Of a stretch of DNA of 64,000 nt, positions 41,126-50,761 are shown piece by piece; the first letter of the stretch is position 1; every line of letters starts with the position of its first letter. The notes beneath the pieces are model-generated. The model was not told where the DNA came from, searched no databases, and saw only the letters and a list, made by a program, of their open reading frames with translations. The stretch covers positions 3,224,001 to 3,288,000 of the forward strand of contig NZ_WFKL01000001.1 of NCBI RefSeq assembly GCF_009208105.1, read 5' to 3'. Both the position numbers and the translations under genes were made by a program. This DNA comes from Rouxiella sp. S1S-2. Lineage in GTDB: Bacteria > Pseudomonadota > Gammaproteobacteria > Enterobacterales > Enterobacteriaceae.

Positions 41126-42343
41126 TTATATCCAAGCATGTCGCACCGGATAAACGCCATTAAGGTAATAATTGCCGATGGCGTAATACTTCCAGCGCAC
41201 CGGGTCATGCAAAGTATGAGTTCGGGCATTACGCCAGTGCCGGTCGAGGCCGTGTTGACTCAGCGTGGCCCTGCTGCCGCCCCACTCCAGCAGTTTTTCA
41301 CTGGCCTTCAATGCCACCGAGGTGGTCAGCACTTTGGCTTCAGCGACAGCAATAGAGGCCTTGGCGGCTATTTCGGCCGTGAGCTGCGTGGGGTTTATGC
41401 CGTCGAGCACGCTGGCTGCCCTTCTTAGCAGAGCCTCGGCAGCGCTCAGTTCAACGTTTACGCGGCCAACGTCGGCCTGCAAATGAGGATCATCGGCATT
41501 GTGCGCTACGCCGGCATCGACCCACGGCCGTGACTGGGTGCGAATAAATTCACAGGCTTCATCAAATGCGCCTCGGGCAATGCCCGCATCTATGGCCGCT
41601 TGAATCAGCTGTGAAACCGGTCCGCGCAGTGAAGGTTTATCCTCAGCCGGTACCGGCACAATCCACTGTGGATTGACCCACACTTCGTTAAGACGCACGG
41701 TGCCGCTGGCGGTGGTGCGTTGACCGACGCCGGACCAGTCATCAATCACCTCAAGCCCGTCGGCAGGTTGAGGTATAAACGCCAACACCGCTTTGCCGTG
41801 GTCATCAACGGCGGTGGTGACCACGATGTGAGCAAACAGTGCACCGGTGGAGTAAAATTTTTCGCCGCTCAGGCGCAGTCCATCAGGCCGCTGATGCAGT
41901 CGAGCCAGCACTTCACGCGTGTGGTGCGTATTTTTTTCCGGTCCACCGTTGCCAAAGCGCTGGCCTTCTACCACTGCCTTAAACAGCGACTTTTGTTGGC
42001 CGTAGGTTCCCTCATCACGTAAATACTGAATCAGACCAAAGTGATTCTGCGGAATTTGGCCCAACGAAGGGTCGGCGGCCGAAATCAGCCGAAACACCTC
42101 GGCTACCGTGCGATACGAGAGCCCACCGCCGCCAAACTCTCGCGGTACCGAAATACTGCCCAGACCCAGACGGCTAAACAGTGACAGCGCCTCCAGCGGG
42201 TAAATACGCTCTCTGTCACGCCTGACGGCCTCCTTCGCCGCCAGTTCTGCCACGGCACGCGCCGCCTCGAGTGCCTGCCGCTCATCGGTTAAAACGGCCG
42301 CTTTAGGTGCGGATCTCGGTGTGAGCTGTTGCGGTTGAGTCAT
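41126..42343 (-). CDS. SfnB-family sulfur-acquisition flavoprotein
   Basis: A 405-aa paralogue of the next gene in the operon, with the same blocks (GEKFYSTGALFAHIVVTTA, DWSGVGQRTTASGTVRL, DRHWRNARTHTLHDPVRW). Predicted reduced-flavin-dependent oxygenase for an organosulfur compound. The start is ATG 42343 with AAGGA upstream; longer in-frame starts would overlap the previous gene. Two or three such proteins side by side suggest different substrates or a heteromer. Confidence 0.84.
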   Translation of the reverse strand: MTQPQQLTPRSAPKAAVLTDERQALEAARAVAELAAKEAVRRDRERIYPLEALSLFSRLGLGSISVPREFGGGGLSYRTVAEVFRLISAADPSLGQIPQNHFGLIQYLRDEGTYGQQKSLFKAVVEGQRFGNGGPEKNTHHTREVLARLHQRPDGLRLSGEKFYSTGALFAHIVVTTAVDDHGKAVLAFIPQPADGLEVIDDWSGVGQRTTASGTVRLNEVWVNPQWIVPVPAEDKPSLRGPVSQLIQAAIDAGIARGAFDEACEFIRTQSRPWVDAGVAHNADDPHLQADVGRVNVELSAAEALLRRAASVLDGINPTQLTAEIAAKASIAVAEAKVLTTSVALKASEKLLEWGGSRATLSQHGLDRHWRNARTHTLHDPVRWKYYAIGNYYLNGVYPVRHAWI

Positions 42344-42353
42344 TGCATTTTCC

Positions 42354-43562
42354 TTATTCACCGTTGCCGATTTGCCAGATAAAGGTCGGTTCATTGCCGT
42401 TAACTTCCCAGTCGCCGACGTTGCGTGTTTTATAAATTACCGGATTATGTGAGGCCACGGTGCGCGCATTGCGCCAGTGGCGGTCCAGCGCCTTGCTGGT
42501 GCGGGTATCCGATGCGCCGAGGGCATTAAAAAGCTCTGTGGCAGCGCGCGGCACCAGGTCACTGGCAATTACCTGCGCCTTGGCCGAGTCAACCTCCGCC
42601 TGCACGTTGGCCTGATGAATCACCGCGTCGTCGCCGCTGTCGTGGAGTTCATAGGCTTTTTGCAGCGAGTGCGTGGCCTGCTGCACCGTCGCATCAACCG
42701 CATAGGCCCAGCTCGAAATTTGTCCCACTACCTGTAAGACCTGTACGTCCTGCTTAACCAGTCGAGCGTTGCTGTGGCTATAAATACGTTTGCGCTGGGC
42801 CACGCCGTGCGCGGCATCGCGGGTGACAGCGCGCGCAATACCGGCCAGCGTGGATAACAACACGTGTTGATAGAAAGCGGTTTGATAGTGAAAACGCTCG
42901 CTGAAATCGTAAACGTGCGCGGCCTCAACCTGCGCTTGCTCAAAACGCGTCGTTCCACTGCCGGTCAGCCGTTGACCAAAGCCGTCCCAGTCGTCTTCAC
43001 GGACCACGCCGGACTGATGGGTATTGACCAGTACAATCACGTCGCGGCCGTTGTCTTCACGCTGGGCATACACGTCGATCCAGTCCGCGTACAGGGTGCC
43101 TGTGCTGTAAAATTTATGACCGTTCAGCGTCCAACCGTTTGGCGTCGGGGTTACTTTAGTCACCACCTCGCCCAGCTTGAGGTTGCCGATTTCTGTCCAT
43201 CCGCTGCCTACCAGCTCACCGTCGATGAAACGTCTAAACCAGCGCTTTCTCTCTTCACTGTCGGGTTGGTTGAGCCTGTCTTCAACAAATGCAAAATGGG
43301 CACGCAGCGCCTGCGGCAGATTGGAGTCAGCTTCGGCCAGTTCGGTCAGCAGTTGAAACAGCTGCGGCAGTGAAGCACCCAAGCCGCCCTCTTCGACCGG
43401 AATACGAAGCGTGCCAAAGCCTGCCTCCTTCAGCCAGCGAATCGGCTCGAAGGCCAGTGAGCGGGTTGTTTCGCGCTCTACTGCGCCTTCAGCTATGCGA
43501 GCAAACAGCGGCCTAAAACGAGCCGCCAAAGTCTCATACTGCGTTGTCAGGGGTTCAGACAT
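42354..43562 (-). CDS. Acyl-CoA-dehydrogenase-like flavin monooxygenase (DszC/SfnB-related)
   Basis: A 402-aa relative of the two SfnB-type genes downstream but more divergent. It has FGTLRIPVEEGGLGASLPQLF, GHKFYSTGTLYADWIDVYA, DWDGFGQRLTGSGTTRFEQ and DRHWRNARTVASHNPVIYKTRNVGDW. Likely an FMNH2-dependent S-oxygenase like DszC. The start at 43562 (GGAG upstream) overlaps the MFS gene by eight bases, so it is translationally coupled to transport. Confidence 0.82.
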   Translation of the reverse strand: MSEPLTTQYETLAARFRPLFARIAEGAVERETTRSLAFEPIRWLKEAGFGTLRIPVEEGGLGASLPQLFQLLTELAEADSNLPQALRAHFAFVEDRLNQPDSEERKRWFRRFIDGELVGSGWTEIGNLKLGEVVTKVTPTPNGWTLNGHKFYSTGTLYADWIDVYAQREDNGRDVIVLVNTHQSGVVREDDWDGFGQRLTGSGTTRFEQAQVEAAHVYDFSERFHYQTAFYQHVLLSTLAGIARAVTRDAAHGVAQRKRIYSHSNARLVKQDVQVLQVVGQISSWAYAVDATVQQATHSLQKAYELHDSGDDAVIHQANVQAEVDSAKAQVIASDLVPRAATELFNALGASDTRTSKALDRHWRNARTVASHNPVIYKTRNVGDWEVNGNEPTFIWQIGNGE

Positions 43563-45042
43563 GTTGTTCTCCACGGTGGGCGTGATTTTCAGAGTCCTGA
43601 ATTTCAGGGGCATCAATGTCGTGGCGCGTCGGCTCAAAGCGGACGACCAACAGGAAAACGATGGGGATAATGGCGCTGAGAGAGACTATCCAGAACATGT
43701 TGGTGCCAAAGCTGGCCTGCAGAATAGGCAGAATAAACAGTGCCAGCGCGCTGCCGATGCCGGAAAGCGAACGGCTGAAACCGACGCCGGTGGCGCGAAT
43801 GTGCGTAGGATAGGAAAGTGCTGGGTAGATCATTAACTGCGCCCCGGGACCAAAGCCTTCGGCAAACAGCCATAGACCCAGCATCGCGATGGCAAACACT
43901 ACGCCGATAATCGCCTGCGGATGACCCATCAGCGCCAGAGAAACCAGGGCAATAAACTGCAGGGCAAAACCGGCAATAGCGACGTGACGCGAAGGGAATT
44001 TCCACGCCAGACGCATGCCTAGCAGGCCGCCAGTGAAGGCGAACAGCGCGTTAAGCCCGAGCGAAGCTGAGATAGTTTCAAAGACGCCAGCCCCCAGGAA
44101 CTGCGCCAGTATCGACGGAAGAAAGAAGGCAATCGCCGTGTACTCAAAGGAGATACACACGTTCATTACGCCCGCAACAAGGGTTCTCTCACGGTAAGGC
44201 TTTTGGAACAAAACGCGGAAGCTGACTTTAGGCGGTGTTTTTTTAGCCTCTGCCTGAGAGACCGATTTATCTTCATGCGCATCAATGCCGTAGGAATCTC
44301 GCAGAATGCGCGCCGCGCCGCTCAGGTCACCCTGATTGGCAGCCCACAGCGGTGACTCATTCATAAACTTGCTGCGCACCGCAATAATCAGCAGCGCGGG
44401 CACGGCACCAAACAGCAGCGAAGCGCGCCACAGCCAGTCGATGTGCTCTTTTGGCAGGACAAAATAAAGTCCGAAAATAATGAAGAAACATACCGAAGAA
44501 GCGGCGTACCACATCGGGCACCAGGCCGCCAGCCGCGAGGCTTTGTTGGCTTTACCGGTAAACTTCGAGAACTCCGCCAGGTAGGCCATCGCGACCGGCA
44601 AATCAATGCCGACGCCTACCCCCATCAGGAAGCGTGCGCCAATCAGCACCCAAACGTTCGGTGCCAGGCCAGCGGCGATAGCCGAGACCACAAAGAACAG
44701 CATGTCGGCCATAAATACCGAGTAACGTCCGTATTTGTCGGTGAGCCAGCCCCCAAGCAAATTACCCACGATGGTGCCAATCATAATTGAGGAGGTCACC
44801 AGACCCGTGATTGTTGGTGTCAGGCCAAAGTCTTTAACCACGTCATCAATGCCGTAGGACAGCGTAGTCAGGTCATAGGCATCGAGGAATACGCCCCCCA
44901 GCGCAAGGAATACAATCCAGCGGGCATAGCTGTTTTTGTTAGAACGGCTGTTAATCAAGTTGGCGACGTCGCCAACCGAGCGAATCGGCGTTGACTGAGG
45001 CGGCGGTGAGGCGATGCCGTCGTCGATGTTTATCGTGCTCAT
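43555..45042 (-). CDS. MFS transporter (sugar/aromatic-acid porter type)
   Basis: A 495-aa inner-membrane proton symporter with 12 helices and a cytoplasmic N-terminal extension of about 35 residues. FLDAYDLTTLSYGIDDV in helix 1, GGWLTDKYGRYSVFMADML (motif A), and a long central loop with KTPPKVSFRVLF are visible. Its place at the head of three SfnB/DszC-like genes suggests it imports their organosulfur substrate. A GAGGG site precedes the ATG. A 208-base gap with AT-rich DNA upstream probably holds a separate promoter. Confidence 0.85.
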   Translation of the reverse strand: MSTINIDDGIASPPPQSTPIRSVGDVANLINSRSNKNSYARWIVFLALGGVFLDAYDLTTLSYGIDDVVKDFGLTPTITGLVTSSIMIGTIVGNLLGGWLTDKYGRYSVFMADMLFFVVSAIAAGLAPNVWVLIGARFLMGVGVGIDLPVAMAYLAEFSKFTGKANKASRLAAWCPMWYAASSVCFFIIFGLYFVLPKEHIDWLWRASLLFGAVPALLIIAVRSKFMNESPLWAANQGDLSGAARILRDSYGIDAHEDKSVSQAEAKKTPPKVSFRVLFQKPYRERTLVAGVMNVCISFEYTAIAFFLPSILAQFLGAGVFETISASLGLNALFAFTGGLLGMRLAWKFPSRHVAIAGFALQFIALVSLALMGHPQAIIGVVFAIAMLGLWLFAEGFGPGAQLMIYPALSYPTHIRATGVGFSRSLSGIGSALALFILPILQASFGTNMFWIVSLSAIIPIVFLLVVRFEPTRHDIDAPEIQDSENHAHRGEQHV

Positions 45043-45250
45043 AGTACCCTCGTGTTTTTAATGTAAAGACAAATATTGAGAATGGTTTGCAGGCGAACAC
45101 ATGAAGTTATAAAACGCGGAACAGGGAATAACAAACAACAAATATTGATATTAAATTCATTAAAATCAATAAGTTATATTGTTTTTTAATGCAGCACAAA
45201 AACCGGATTAGCATTACGCCAACCCGGTGTGGGATCAAAATATCGAGAAT

Positions 45251-46126
45251 TTACTCTGCCGAGACGGGCACTAAAACACCTCGGACCAATGGGTCATTCG
45301 TCTCTTTTAACCACTGCTGCAAACGTGGGTCAGCAAAGGCTTTTTTCAGTTTAATAATATTTTCGTCATTAAGATAAGGCGTACCGATCACCAGCTGCGA
45401 AGCAAAGGTTTTTGGCGCGGCAGGGAATAAAATGCCTTTATCACGAGGCACTTTTCCGGCATCAAACTGAGAAACATAGCCAATGGCCGCGTCTACCGAA
45501 TTTAAAGCGCGAGGCATGGTTAACAAGTCCAGCTCTTTAAACTTAAAGTTATGAGGATTTTCTTTAATATCTGACAATTTCGCGGTCCGTGGCTCAACAG
45601 CCGGGTTGAGGCCGATCAGTCCAATACGCTGTAGCAGCCAAAGTGCCTGCCCCTGATTGGCACCGTCGTTTGGCACAACGATTTCGGCCCCCTGCGGCAG
45701 CTCATCGATGGAATGATAGCGGTCCGAGTAAATACCAAACGCCCATTGGAACAGCGGCATCGTGGGTGTGAGTGCAAATTTATTGGCGTCAACAACCTGC
45801 TTGAGCCACCACTGATGCTGATAAACCGTGGCGGCATACTGACCGTCGGCTACGGCTCTGTCGGCCTGAACCGGATCCTGCAGGCCCACAGCCTCGATTT
45901 TAATGCCGTAATCAGGGGCAATATTTTGTGCAACGTACTCGATAAGCTTCTGCTCACCGGCCATTGCGGGTTCAAAGTGCACTTGTAACGTCGTGCCAAA
46001 CGTCACGGCATGGCGTTGCTGAGAGGTAAAATGCCAGGCCAAGGCGGCGATGACGATTATCGCCACGACCAGCGCTACCCACGGCCAGTTTTTTTTCTTT
46101 TTAATTTCAAAATCTTGCTGCGTCAT
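45251..46126 (-). CDS. MetQ/NlpA-family ABC substrate-binding protein, membrane-anchored
   Basis: A 291-aa binding protein of the MetQ/NlpA fold. Unlike MetQ it has no lipobox cysteine. It starts MTQQDFEIKKKKNWPWVALV, with a single hydrophobic helix at residues 14-32, and is probably held in the inner membrane by this uncleaved anchor. VTFGTTLQVHFEPAMAG and GAEIVVPNDGANQGQALWLL are family blocks. Its start overlaps the permease stop by four bases. It likely binds a sulfur compound, given the island; methionine itself is less likely since four monooxygenases surround it. Confidence 0.85.
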   Translation of the reverse strand: MTQQDFEIKKKKNWPWVALVVAIIVIAALAWHFTSQQRHAVTFGTTLQVHFEPAMAGEQKLIEYVAQNIAPDYGIKIEAVGLQDPVQADRAVADGQYAATVYQHQWWLKQVVDANKFALTPTMPLFQWAFGIYSDRYHSIDELPQGAEIVVPNDGANQGQALWLLQRIGLIGLNPAVEPRTAKLSDIKENPHNFKFKELDLLTMPRALNSVDAAIGYVSQFDAGKVPRDKGILFPAAPKTFASQLVIGTPYLNDENIIKLKKAFADPRLQQWLKETNDPLVRGVLVPVSAE

Positions 46127-46827
46127 GATGAATGTGTACCCTTTGCGTGTTGAAGAGAGGCGACCAGTCGATCGCCAATAAATTGAATCAATTGAATAGT
46201 GACGATAAGCACGACGATGGTGGCAATCATGATGTGGTTATCAAAGCGCTGATAGCCATACACCACGGCCAAATATCCGATACCGCCCGCGCCGATGGTG
46301 CCGGCAATGGCGGAATACTCAATCATCGAAATAAGATTCAGAACGATTGCCGCCACAATCGCCGGCAAGGCTTCGCTGATTTGCGCCCGTGAAATTATTT
46401 GCCAGGTTGACCCTCCCGAAACCAGCCCTACGGCGGTGACGTCGGCAGGTAATTCCCGCAGCGCGTTTTCCACCAGGCGTGCAAAAAACGGCGTGCCGGC
46501 GACAATCATCGGGATCACTGCCGCAGGAATGCCGATGGTGGTACCGGTTAACCAGAAGGTGAAAGGAATAATTGCCGCCATCAGCACCAGAAACGGCAGC
46601 GACCGCCCCATATTGACCAGCCAGCTTAGGGCGTGATTAACGCCTGGCTGGACAAACAGTCCGCGTTTGGAGGTGTTGAATAAAACGATGCCCAGCAATC
46701 CCCCGAGGGTCACCACAAACAGCATAACGATGCCGACCATCAGCCAGGTTTCAAGATAGGCGGGCAGCATTAGGGTGTGAATTTGGCTCCAGGGTGTGTC
46801 CTGACTCATCACATCGACCGATTTCAT
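46123..46827 (-). CDS. MetI-like ABC transporter permease
   Basis: A 234-aa inner-membrane permease with five to six helices. The coupling motif is in ENALRELPADVTAVGLVSGGSTWQIISRAQISEALP. Family member of MetI. Start ATG 46827 with GGAGG five bases upstream; it overlaps the ATPase stop as ATGA, and its own stop overlaps the binding-protein start, so the three transporter genes are translationally coupled. Confidence 0.9.
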   Translation of the reverse strand: MKSVDVMSQDTPWSQIHTLMLPAYLETWLMVGIVMLFVVTLGGLLGIVLFNTSKRGLFVQPGVNHALSWLVNMGRSLPFLVLMAAIIPFTFWLTGTTIGIPAAVIPMIVAGTPFFARLVENALRELPADVTAVGLVSGGSTWQIISRAQISEALPAIVAAIVLNLISMIEYSAIAGTIGAGGIGYLAVVYGYQRFDNHIMIATIVVLIVTIQLIQFIGDRLVASLQHAKGTHSS

Positions 46828-47840
46828 ACTGCCTCCTGCCACAGCTGGGTAGTCTGTATAACGTCCGAGTTAATACCGAGCTGATAGAGCTGTTGAATAA
46901 GCGCTTGGGTATCGACTGCCCGATGGTTAAAGCGCACGCCAATGCGCATTCTTCCCGCCAGCCTGTCGCCCACCTTCTCGACGTGGGCAGCCAGCACATC
47001 AATCTGCAGATGGTGCTGCTGACTGAGCTGGCTTATCCAATCGGTGGCGAGTCGACGATCGCCATAGCTCAGCTGCAACACCAAATCACTGCTGGCATCA
47101 ATCGGCTGAAGCGGAAAAAGCTGCTGACCAAGGCGAGATTCTGGTTGGGCAAGCAGTGCCTGAAGCGTGCCGTGTTGTAAAAGCCTGCCGTCACGAATTT
47201 CAGCCACCGCATCCGCCGCGCTGCGCACGACGTCCATCTCGTGTGTTATCAACACAATGGCCAAACCAAACTGGTCTCGCAGCTGTTTTAGCAGAGTCAG
47301 AATTGATTGCGTTGCCTCGGGATCCAGCCCTGAGGTGGCTTCATCGGCCAACAGCACAGAGGGTTTCAGCGCCAGCGCGCGTGCAATGCCTACCCTTTGG
47401 CGCTGCCCACCGGAAAGCTGCGAGGGATAAAATGGGGATTTATCCGTCAGCCCTACGCTTTCGAGCAGTTGCCCAACGTGTCGTTTAATATCTTTTGGTA
47501 CCACGCCGAGCCACTCCAGCGGCAGCGCGATATTCTCCCAGACCGTTTTTCGCTGCAGCAACGCAGAAGACTGAAAAACGGTACCAATAGCACGGCGCTC
47601 ACGGCGCAGGGATTCGCCGGAAAGCCTGGACAGGTCTTTGCCATTGACTCGAATACTGCCGGAAGTGGGTTTTTCGAGCAGGCTGATGCATTTTGCCAGC
47701 GTCGATTTTCCCGCGCCGCTCGGCCCGACCACTGCGGTAATTGAGGCGGCAGGCACAGTGAGGGAGACGCCTTTTAACACCTCAATCCTCTTACCGTCCG
47801 GCGTGGGATACTGTTTATACAGGCTGTCGATTTCAATCAT
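46824..47840 (-). CDS. MetN-like ABC transporter ATPase with NIL domain
   Basis: A 338-aa ATPase. Walker A GPSGAGKSTL, signature [10 protein letters not shown], Walker B VLLADEATSGLDPEA, and H-loop ITHEMD are all intact. The C-terminal 90 residues form a NIL domain (VLQLSYGDRR to the end), which in MetN binds methionine and shuts the transporter. So the importer may be feedback-controlled by its cargo. Its start overlaps the stop of the DszA/NtaA-like gene by four bases. Confidence 0.9.
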   Translation of the reverse strand: MIEIDSLYKQYPTPDGKRIEVLKGVSLTVPAASITAVVGPSGAGKSTLAKCISLLEKPTSGSIRVNGKDLSRLSGESLRRERRAIGTVFQSSALLQRKTVWENIALPLEWLGVVPKDIKRHVGQLLESVGLTDKSPFYPSQLSGGQRQRVGIARALALKPSVLLADEATSGLDPEATQSILTLLKQLRDQFGLAIVLITHEMDVVRSAADAVAEIRDGRLLQHGTLQALLAQPESRLGQQLFPLQPIDASSDLVLQLSYGDRRLATDWISQLSQQHHLQIDVLAAHVEKVGDRLAGRMRIGVRFNHRAVDTQALIQQLYQLGINSDVIQTTQLWQEAV

Positions 47841-49246
47841 GGCAGGTCCACTCCCACCGGCTGAGTATCTGGCTGAGCGGCGCGGCGATAACCGGCACCC
47901 GGATGCGGCTCCTGCAACCGCGCACTCTTGCTAAAAAGTTTTTCACGTAGAGTGCCGGTCTGATAATCCTGTTTGTACACGCCGCGCTTTTGCAGCTCAG
48001 GAACCAACAGTTCGACCACGTCGGTGAAGGTTTCGTGGGTCACCGCGTAGGCCAGATTAAAGCCGTCAACGTCGGTTTCCTCTACCCAACTCTGTAACTC
48101 ATCGGCCACGGTTTGCGCACTGCCCACCAGCAGCGGACCAAAACCGCCGATGCCGACCCAGTCAGCCAGACCCTGCACGGTCCACTGCCGATTCGGATCG
48201 GCGGTAGAGAAAGTTTCTACCGCGGATTGAATGGCGTTAGTGTGCAGGTGTTTCAGCACCTGGTCGGGCTGATACTGGCCAAAATCAATGCCGGTCCAGC
48301 CAGAAATCAGCGCCAGCGCGCCTTCATAGCTGACATAGCTTTTGTACTCTTGCCATTTGGCCTGCGCCTGCTGGTCGGTTTCCCCCACAATCACCGTTTG
48401 CAGATTGAAAATAAGAATGCTGTGCGGGTCACGACCCGCCTCCTCTGCGCGGCGTCGGATATCAGCGACGGTTTTTTTCAGCAACACTTTAGACGGCGCG
48501 GCAACGAACACACATTCGGCATGCTCGGCAGCAAACTGTTTTCCACGGCTCGACGCCCCCGCCTGATAAAGGACTGGCGTACGCTGTGGCGAAGGTTCAC
48601 AAAGGTGAATACCGGGCACCTGGAAGAAGGTTCCCTGATGGTTGATCGGATGTATTTTGCTTGGATCACTGAAAATACCACGCTCACGGTCGCGCAGAAT
48701 TGCCCCCTCTTCCCAACTGCCCTCAAGCAGCTTATAAACCACTTGCAGATACTCATCGGCATAGTCATAGCGCGCATCGTGCCCAGTTTGCTCTTTATAA
48801 CCAATATTGCGGGCACCGCTCTCGAGATAGGAAGTCACGATGTTCCAGCCGATACGGCCCTTGGTCAGGTGATCCAGCGTTGAAAGACGGCGTGCGAAAG
48901 GGTATGGATGCTCAAAAGAGAGTGACGCCGTCAGACCAAAGCCGAGATGTTCTGTCACCAGCGCCATCGGGGTGATAAGCGCCAGCGGATCGTTAACCGG
49001 AACCTGGGTTGCGTTGCGAATAGCGGCATCGTTGTTGCCGTTTAACACGTCATACACGCCCAATACGTCGGCAATAAACAGGCCATCAAACTTGCCGCGC
49101 TCAAGCAAACGCGCCAAATCAGTCCAATATGATAAATCTTTATACTGCCAAGAGCGGTCGCGTGGATGCCTCCACAAGCCAGGCGACTGGTGGCCGACAC
49201 AGTTCATATCAAAAGCATTAAGGCGAATTTCACGTTGCGATGACAT
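47837..49246 (-). CDS. FMN-dependent monooxygenase, NtaA/SnaA/DszA family
   Basis: A 469-aa luciferase-like monooxygenase with NAFDMNCVGHQSPGLW, LFIADVLGVYDVL, GRIGWNIVTSYLESGARNIG and VLYQAGASSRGKQFAAEHAE. It is a paralogue of 38562-39911. AGGAG precedes the ATG. It is followed by the coupled ABC transporter genes, so the cargo and the enzyme probably share a substrate, such as a sulfone, sulfide or sulfonate. The 99-base gap to the FAD gene upstream could hold a weak promoter. Confidence 0.86.
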   Translation of the reverse strand: MSSQREIRLNAFDMNCVGHQSPGLWRHPRDRSWQYKDLSYWTDLARLLERGKFDGLFIADVLGVYDVLNGNNDAAIRNATQVPVNDPLALITPMALVTEHLGFGLTASLSFEHPYPFARRLSTLDHLTKGRIGWNIVTSYLESGARNIGYKEQTGHDARYDYADEYLQVVYKLLEGSWEEGAILRDRERGIFSDPSKIHPINHQGTFFQVPGIHLCEPSPQRTPVLYQAGASSRGKQFAAEHAECVFVAAPSKVLLKKTVADIRRRAEEAGRDPHSILIFNLQTVIVGETDQQAQAKWQEYKSYVSYEGALALISGWTGIDFGQYQPDQVLKHLHTNAIQSAVETFSTADPNRQWTVQGLADWVGIGGFGPLLVGSAQTVADELQSWVEETDVDGFNLAYAVTHETFTDVVELLVPELQKRGVYKQDYQTGTLREKLFSKSARLQEPHPGAGYRRAAQPDTQPVGVDLP

Positions 49247-49345
49247 AGCGTACTCCTAAGCAAACGGGTCAGTCATGGCCGCCCGATCCAATGGTGTTGT
49301 TCCGAGTAAAAATCAGAAATAAATCAGAGTGACATCAGAATAAAA

Positions 49346-50761
49346 TCAGACGTTTTTCAGTGAGGCTGGACATCGACCCTTCAGAGAAGGCACGGCGACA
49401 TTGAGTAATTGGTGGGCTAGCTTTTCGGCATGTTCAGCCACCTGCGGCAACCCCATCAGCTCGCCAAAGCGGCCTCGCGCGGCGGGGCCGACTACCAGCA
49501 GGTGTGGATTGGCCTCTCCCGAGCCGTTCAACGTTTGCGACTGTTGATTAACCCAAATCCCCAACGCCAGCGGGTCAGCCTGAATGAGCCCCTGCGCTGC
49601 CAGTTGGCTTAGCAGTGCATCACCGGTCAGCAGTGAACCGTGCGCCGGACCGGTGGTGACGATAATTTTGTCGACGGTCAGTGGCTCAGGTTCAGCACCG
49701 CGCGGATGTAGGGTAAGTTGCAGTTCCTTTCCCACTGCGGCAGCACCGGCTAAGCGCGCGGCCCTGACCTGCAGACGCTGTTCTTCCTGCAACTGCTGCA
49801 ATACCGCACTCACCTGTGGCGCAATACGGTAACGATGTACGTCCCACCACGGACGAAGATGGCGCAGAAAACGTCGCTGTTCCTTGAGGGAAAACTGCTG
49901 CCACAGGCGTTGGCCGTTGACGCGAATGTCATCGAGCACAAGCTGCCACGGCAAACTCTGTTCGGCGGCTTGCGCCACTTCATCACGAATACGGCGCAGC
50001 CAGCCGCGGGCCGTGGCGCGCTGCGGTTGGGAGTAGTCCAATGCGCGCGGTTCAAATTGTCCGCTGAGATTCGGGCGCGGAAGCTGGCCCCGGCGCGAAA
50101 ATGCAGTGATAGGTCCGCGATGCCCCTGCCGGTGCAGCGAGGCCACCGCATCTGACATGGTCAGTCCACTGCCAATAATTGCCACTCGGTCGTCGGGCGC
50201 TACGGCGGATAATGCATCGGCCTGCCAGGGATTGGCGATCAGCGCGGGAGTATTTTTCAGGGTTTTCAGCACACTCGGCAACGCCGGAGGTGGATGGCTA
50301 ATGGCCAACACAATGTCGTCGGCCTGATAGCGTTTCCCGCTTGCGGTTATCACACAGCCATCGTCAAAACCGACGGCGTAGTCGCGAATGTGGTTTAGCT
50401 CAACCGTCGAAGACGCGGCCGTCTGCGCATACCGTTCGCCGATGTAAGTACCGAAATCCTGACGCTGCGGATAGACTTTCCCGTCGAGCCAGCGGGCATC
50501 GGCATCTTTTTCATAGGCAGGTGACGCGCGGAACCAACGGTCAAAATCCCCCTCTTCGTCGGCTGAAAGGTGCATACGTTCGGCGGGAACATTAATACGG
50601 TGCGCAGAATCTCGCGTACCATAGGCCACTCCACGCCCGAGCTGGTCGCGAGGTTCAATGACCGTGACTCTGAGTCCAGCACTGCCCCGCCTCGCCAGTT
50701 GAATAGCCAGCGCTGTGCCTGAAAATCCGCCACCAACGATGACAATGTGTCGATCAACCAT
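49346..50761 (-). CDS. FAD/NAD(P)-binding oxidoreductase
   Basis: A 471-aa flavoprotein with the N-terminal FAD motif IVIVGGGFSGTALAIQLARR, DQLGRGVAYG, and a second dinucleotide motif VAIIGSGLTMSDAVASLHRQGHRG. Family members belong to the NAD_binding_9 group; their reactions are mostly undefined. It overlaps sfnG by eight bases, so it is made with SfnG and SsuD. It could supply electrons or handle an aldehyde product; neither is shown. Confidence 0.8.
   Translation of the reverse strand: MVDRHIVIVGGGFSGTALAIQLARRGSAGLRVTVIEPRDQLGRGVAYGTRDSAHRINVPAERMHLSADEEGDFDRWFRASPAYEKDADARWLDGKVYPQRQDFGTYIGERYAQTAASSTVELNHIRDYAVGFDDGCVITASGKRYQADDIVLAISHPPPALPSVLKTLKNTPALIANPWQADALSAVAPDDRVAIIGSGLTMSDAVASLHRQGHRGPITAFSRRGQLPRPNLSGQFEPRALDYSQPQRATARGWLRRIRDEVAQAAEQSLPWQLVLDDIRVNGQRLWQQFSLKEQRRFLRHLRPWWDVHRYRIAPQVSAVLQQLQEEQRLQVRAARLAGAAAVGKELQLTLHPRGAEPEPLTVDKIIVTTGPAHGSLLTGDALLSQLAAQGLIQADPLALGIWVNQQSQTLNGSGEANPHLLVVGPAARGRFGELMGLPQVAEHAEKLAHQLLNVAVPSLKGRCPASLKNV

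Noticed and set aside
45043..45250. A second sigma-54 promoter before the MFS gene
   Set aside because: A TTGGC stretch occurs on the minus strand but no TTGC or GC follows at the required -12 spacing.
45251..47840. Naming the ABC genes metNIQ
   Set aside because: The fold family fits, but the setting among organosulfur monooxygenases and the missing lipobox make methionine uptake doubtful, so no symbol was given.
48113..48883. A 256-codon open frame antisense to the DszA/NtaA-like gene
   Set aside because: The sense strand encodes a clear luciferase-family protein; the antisense product has no recognisable domain.
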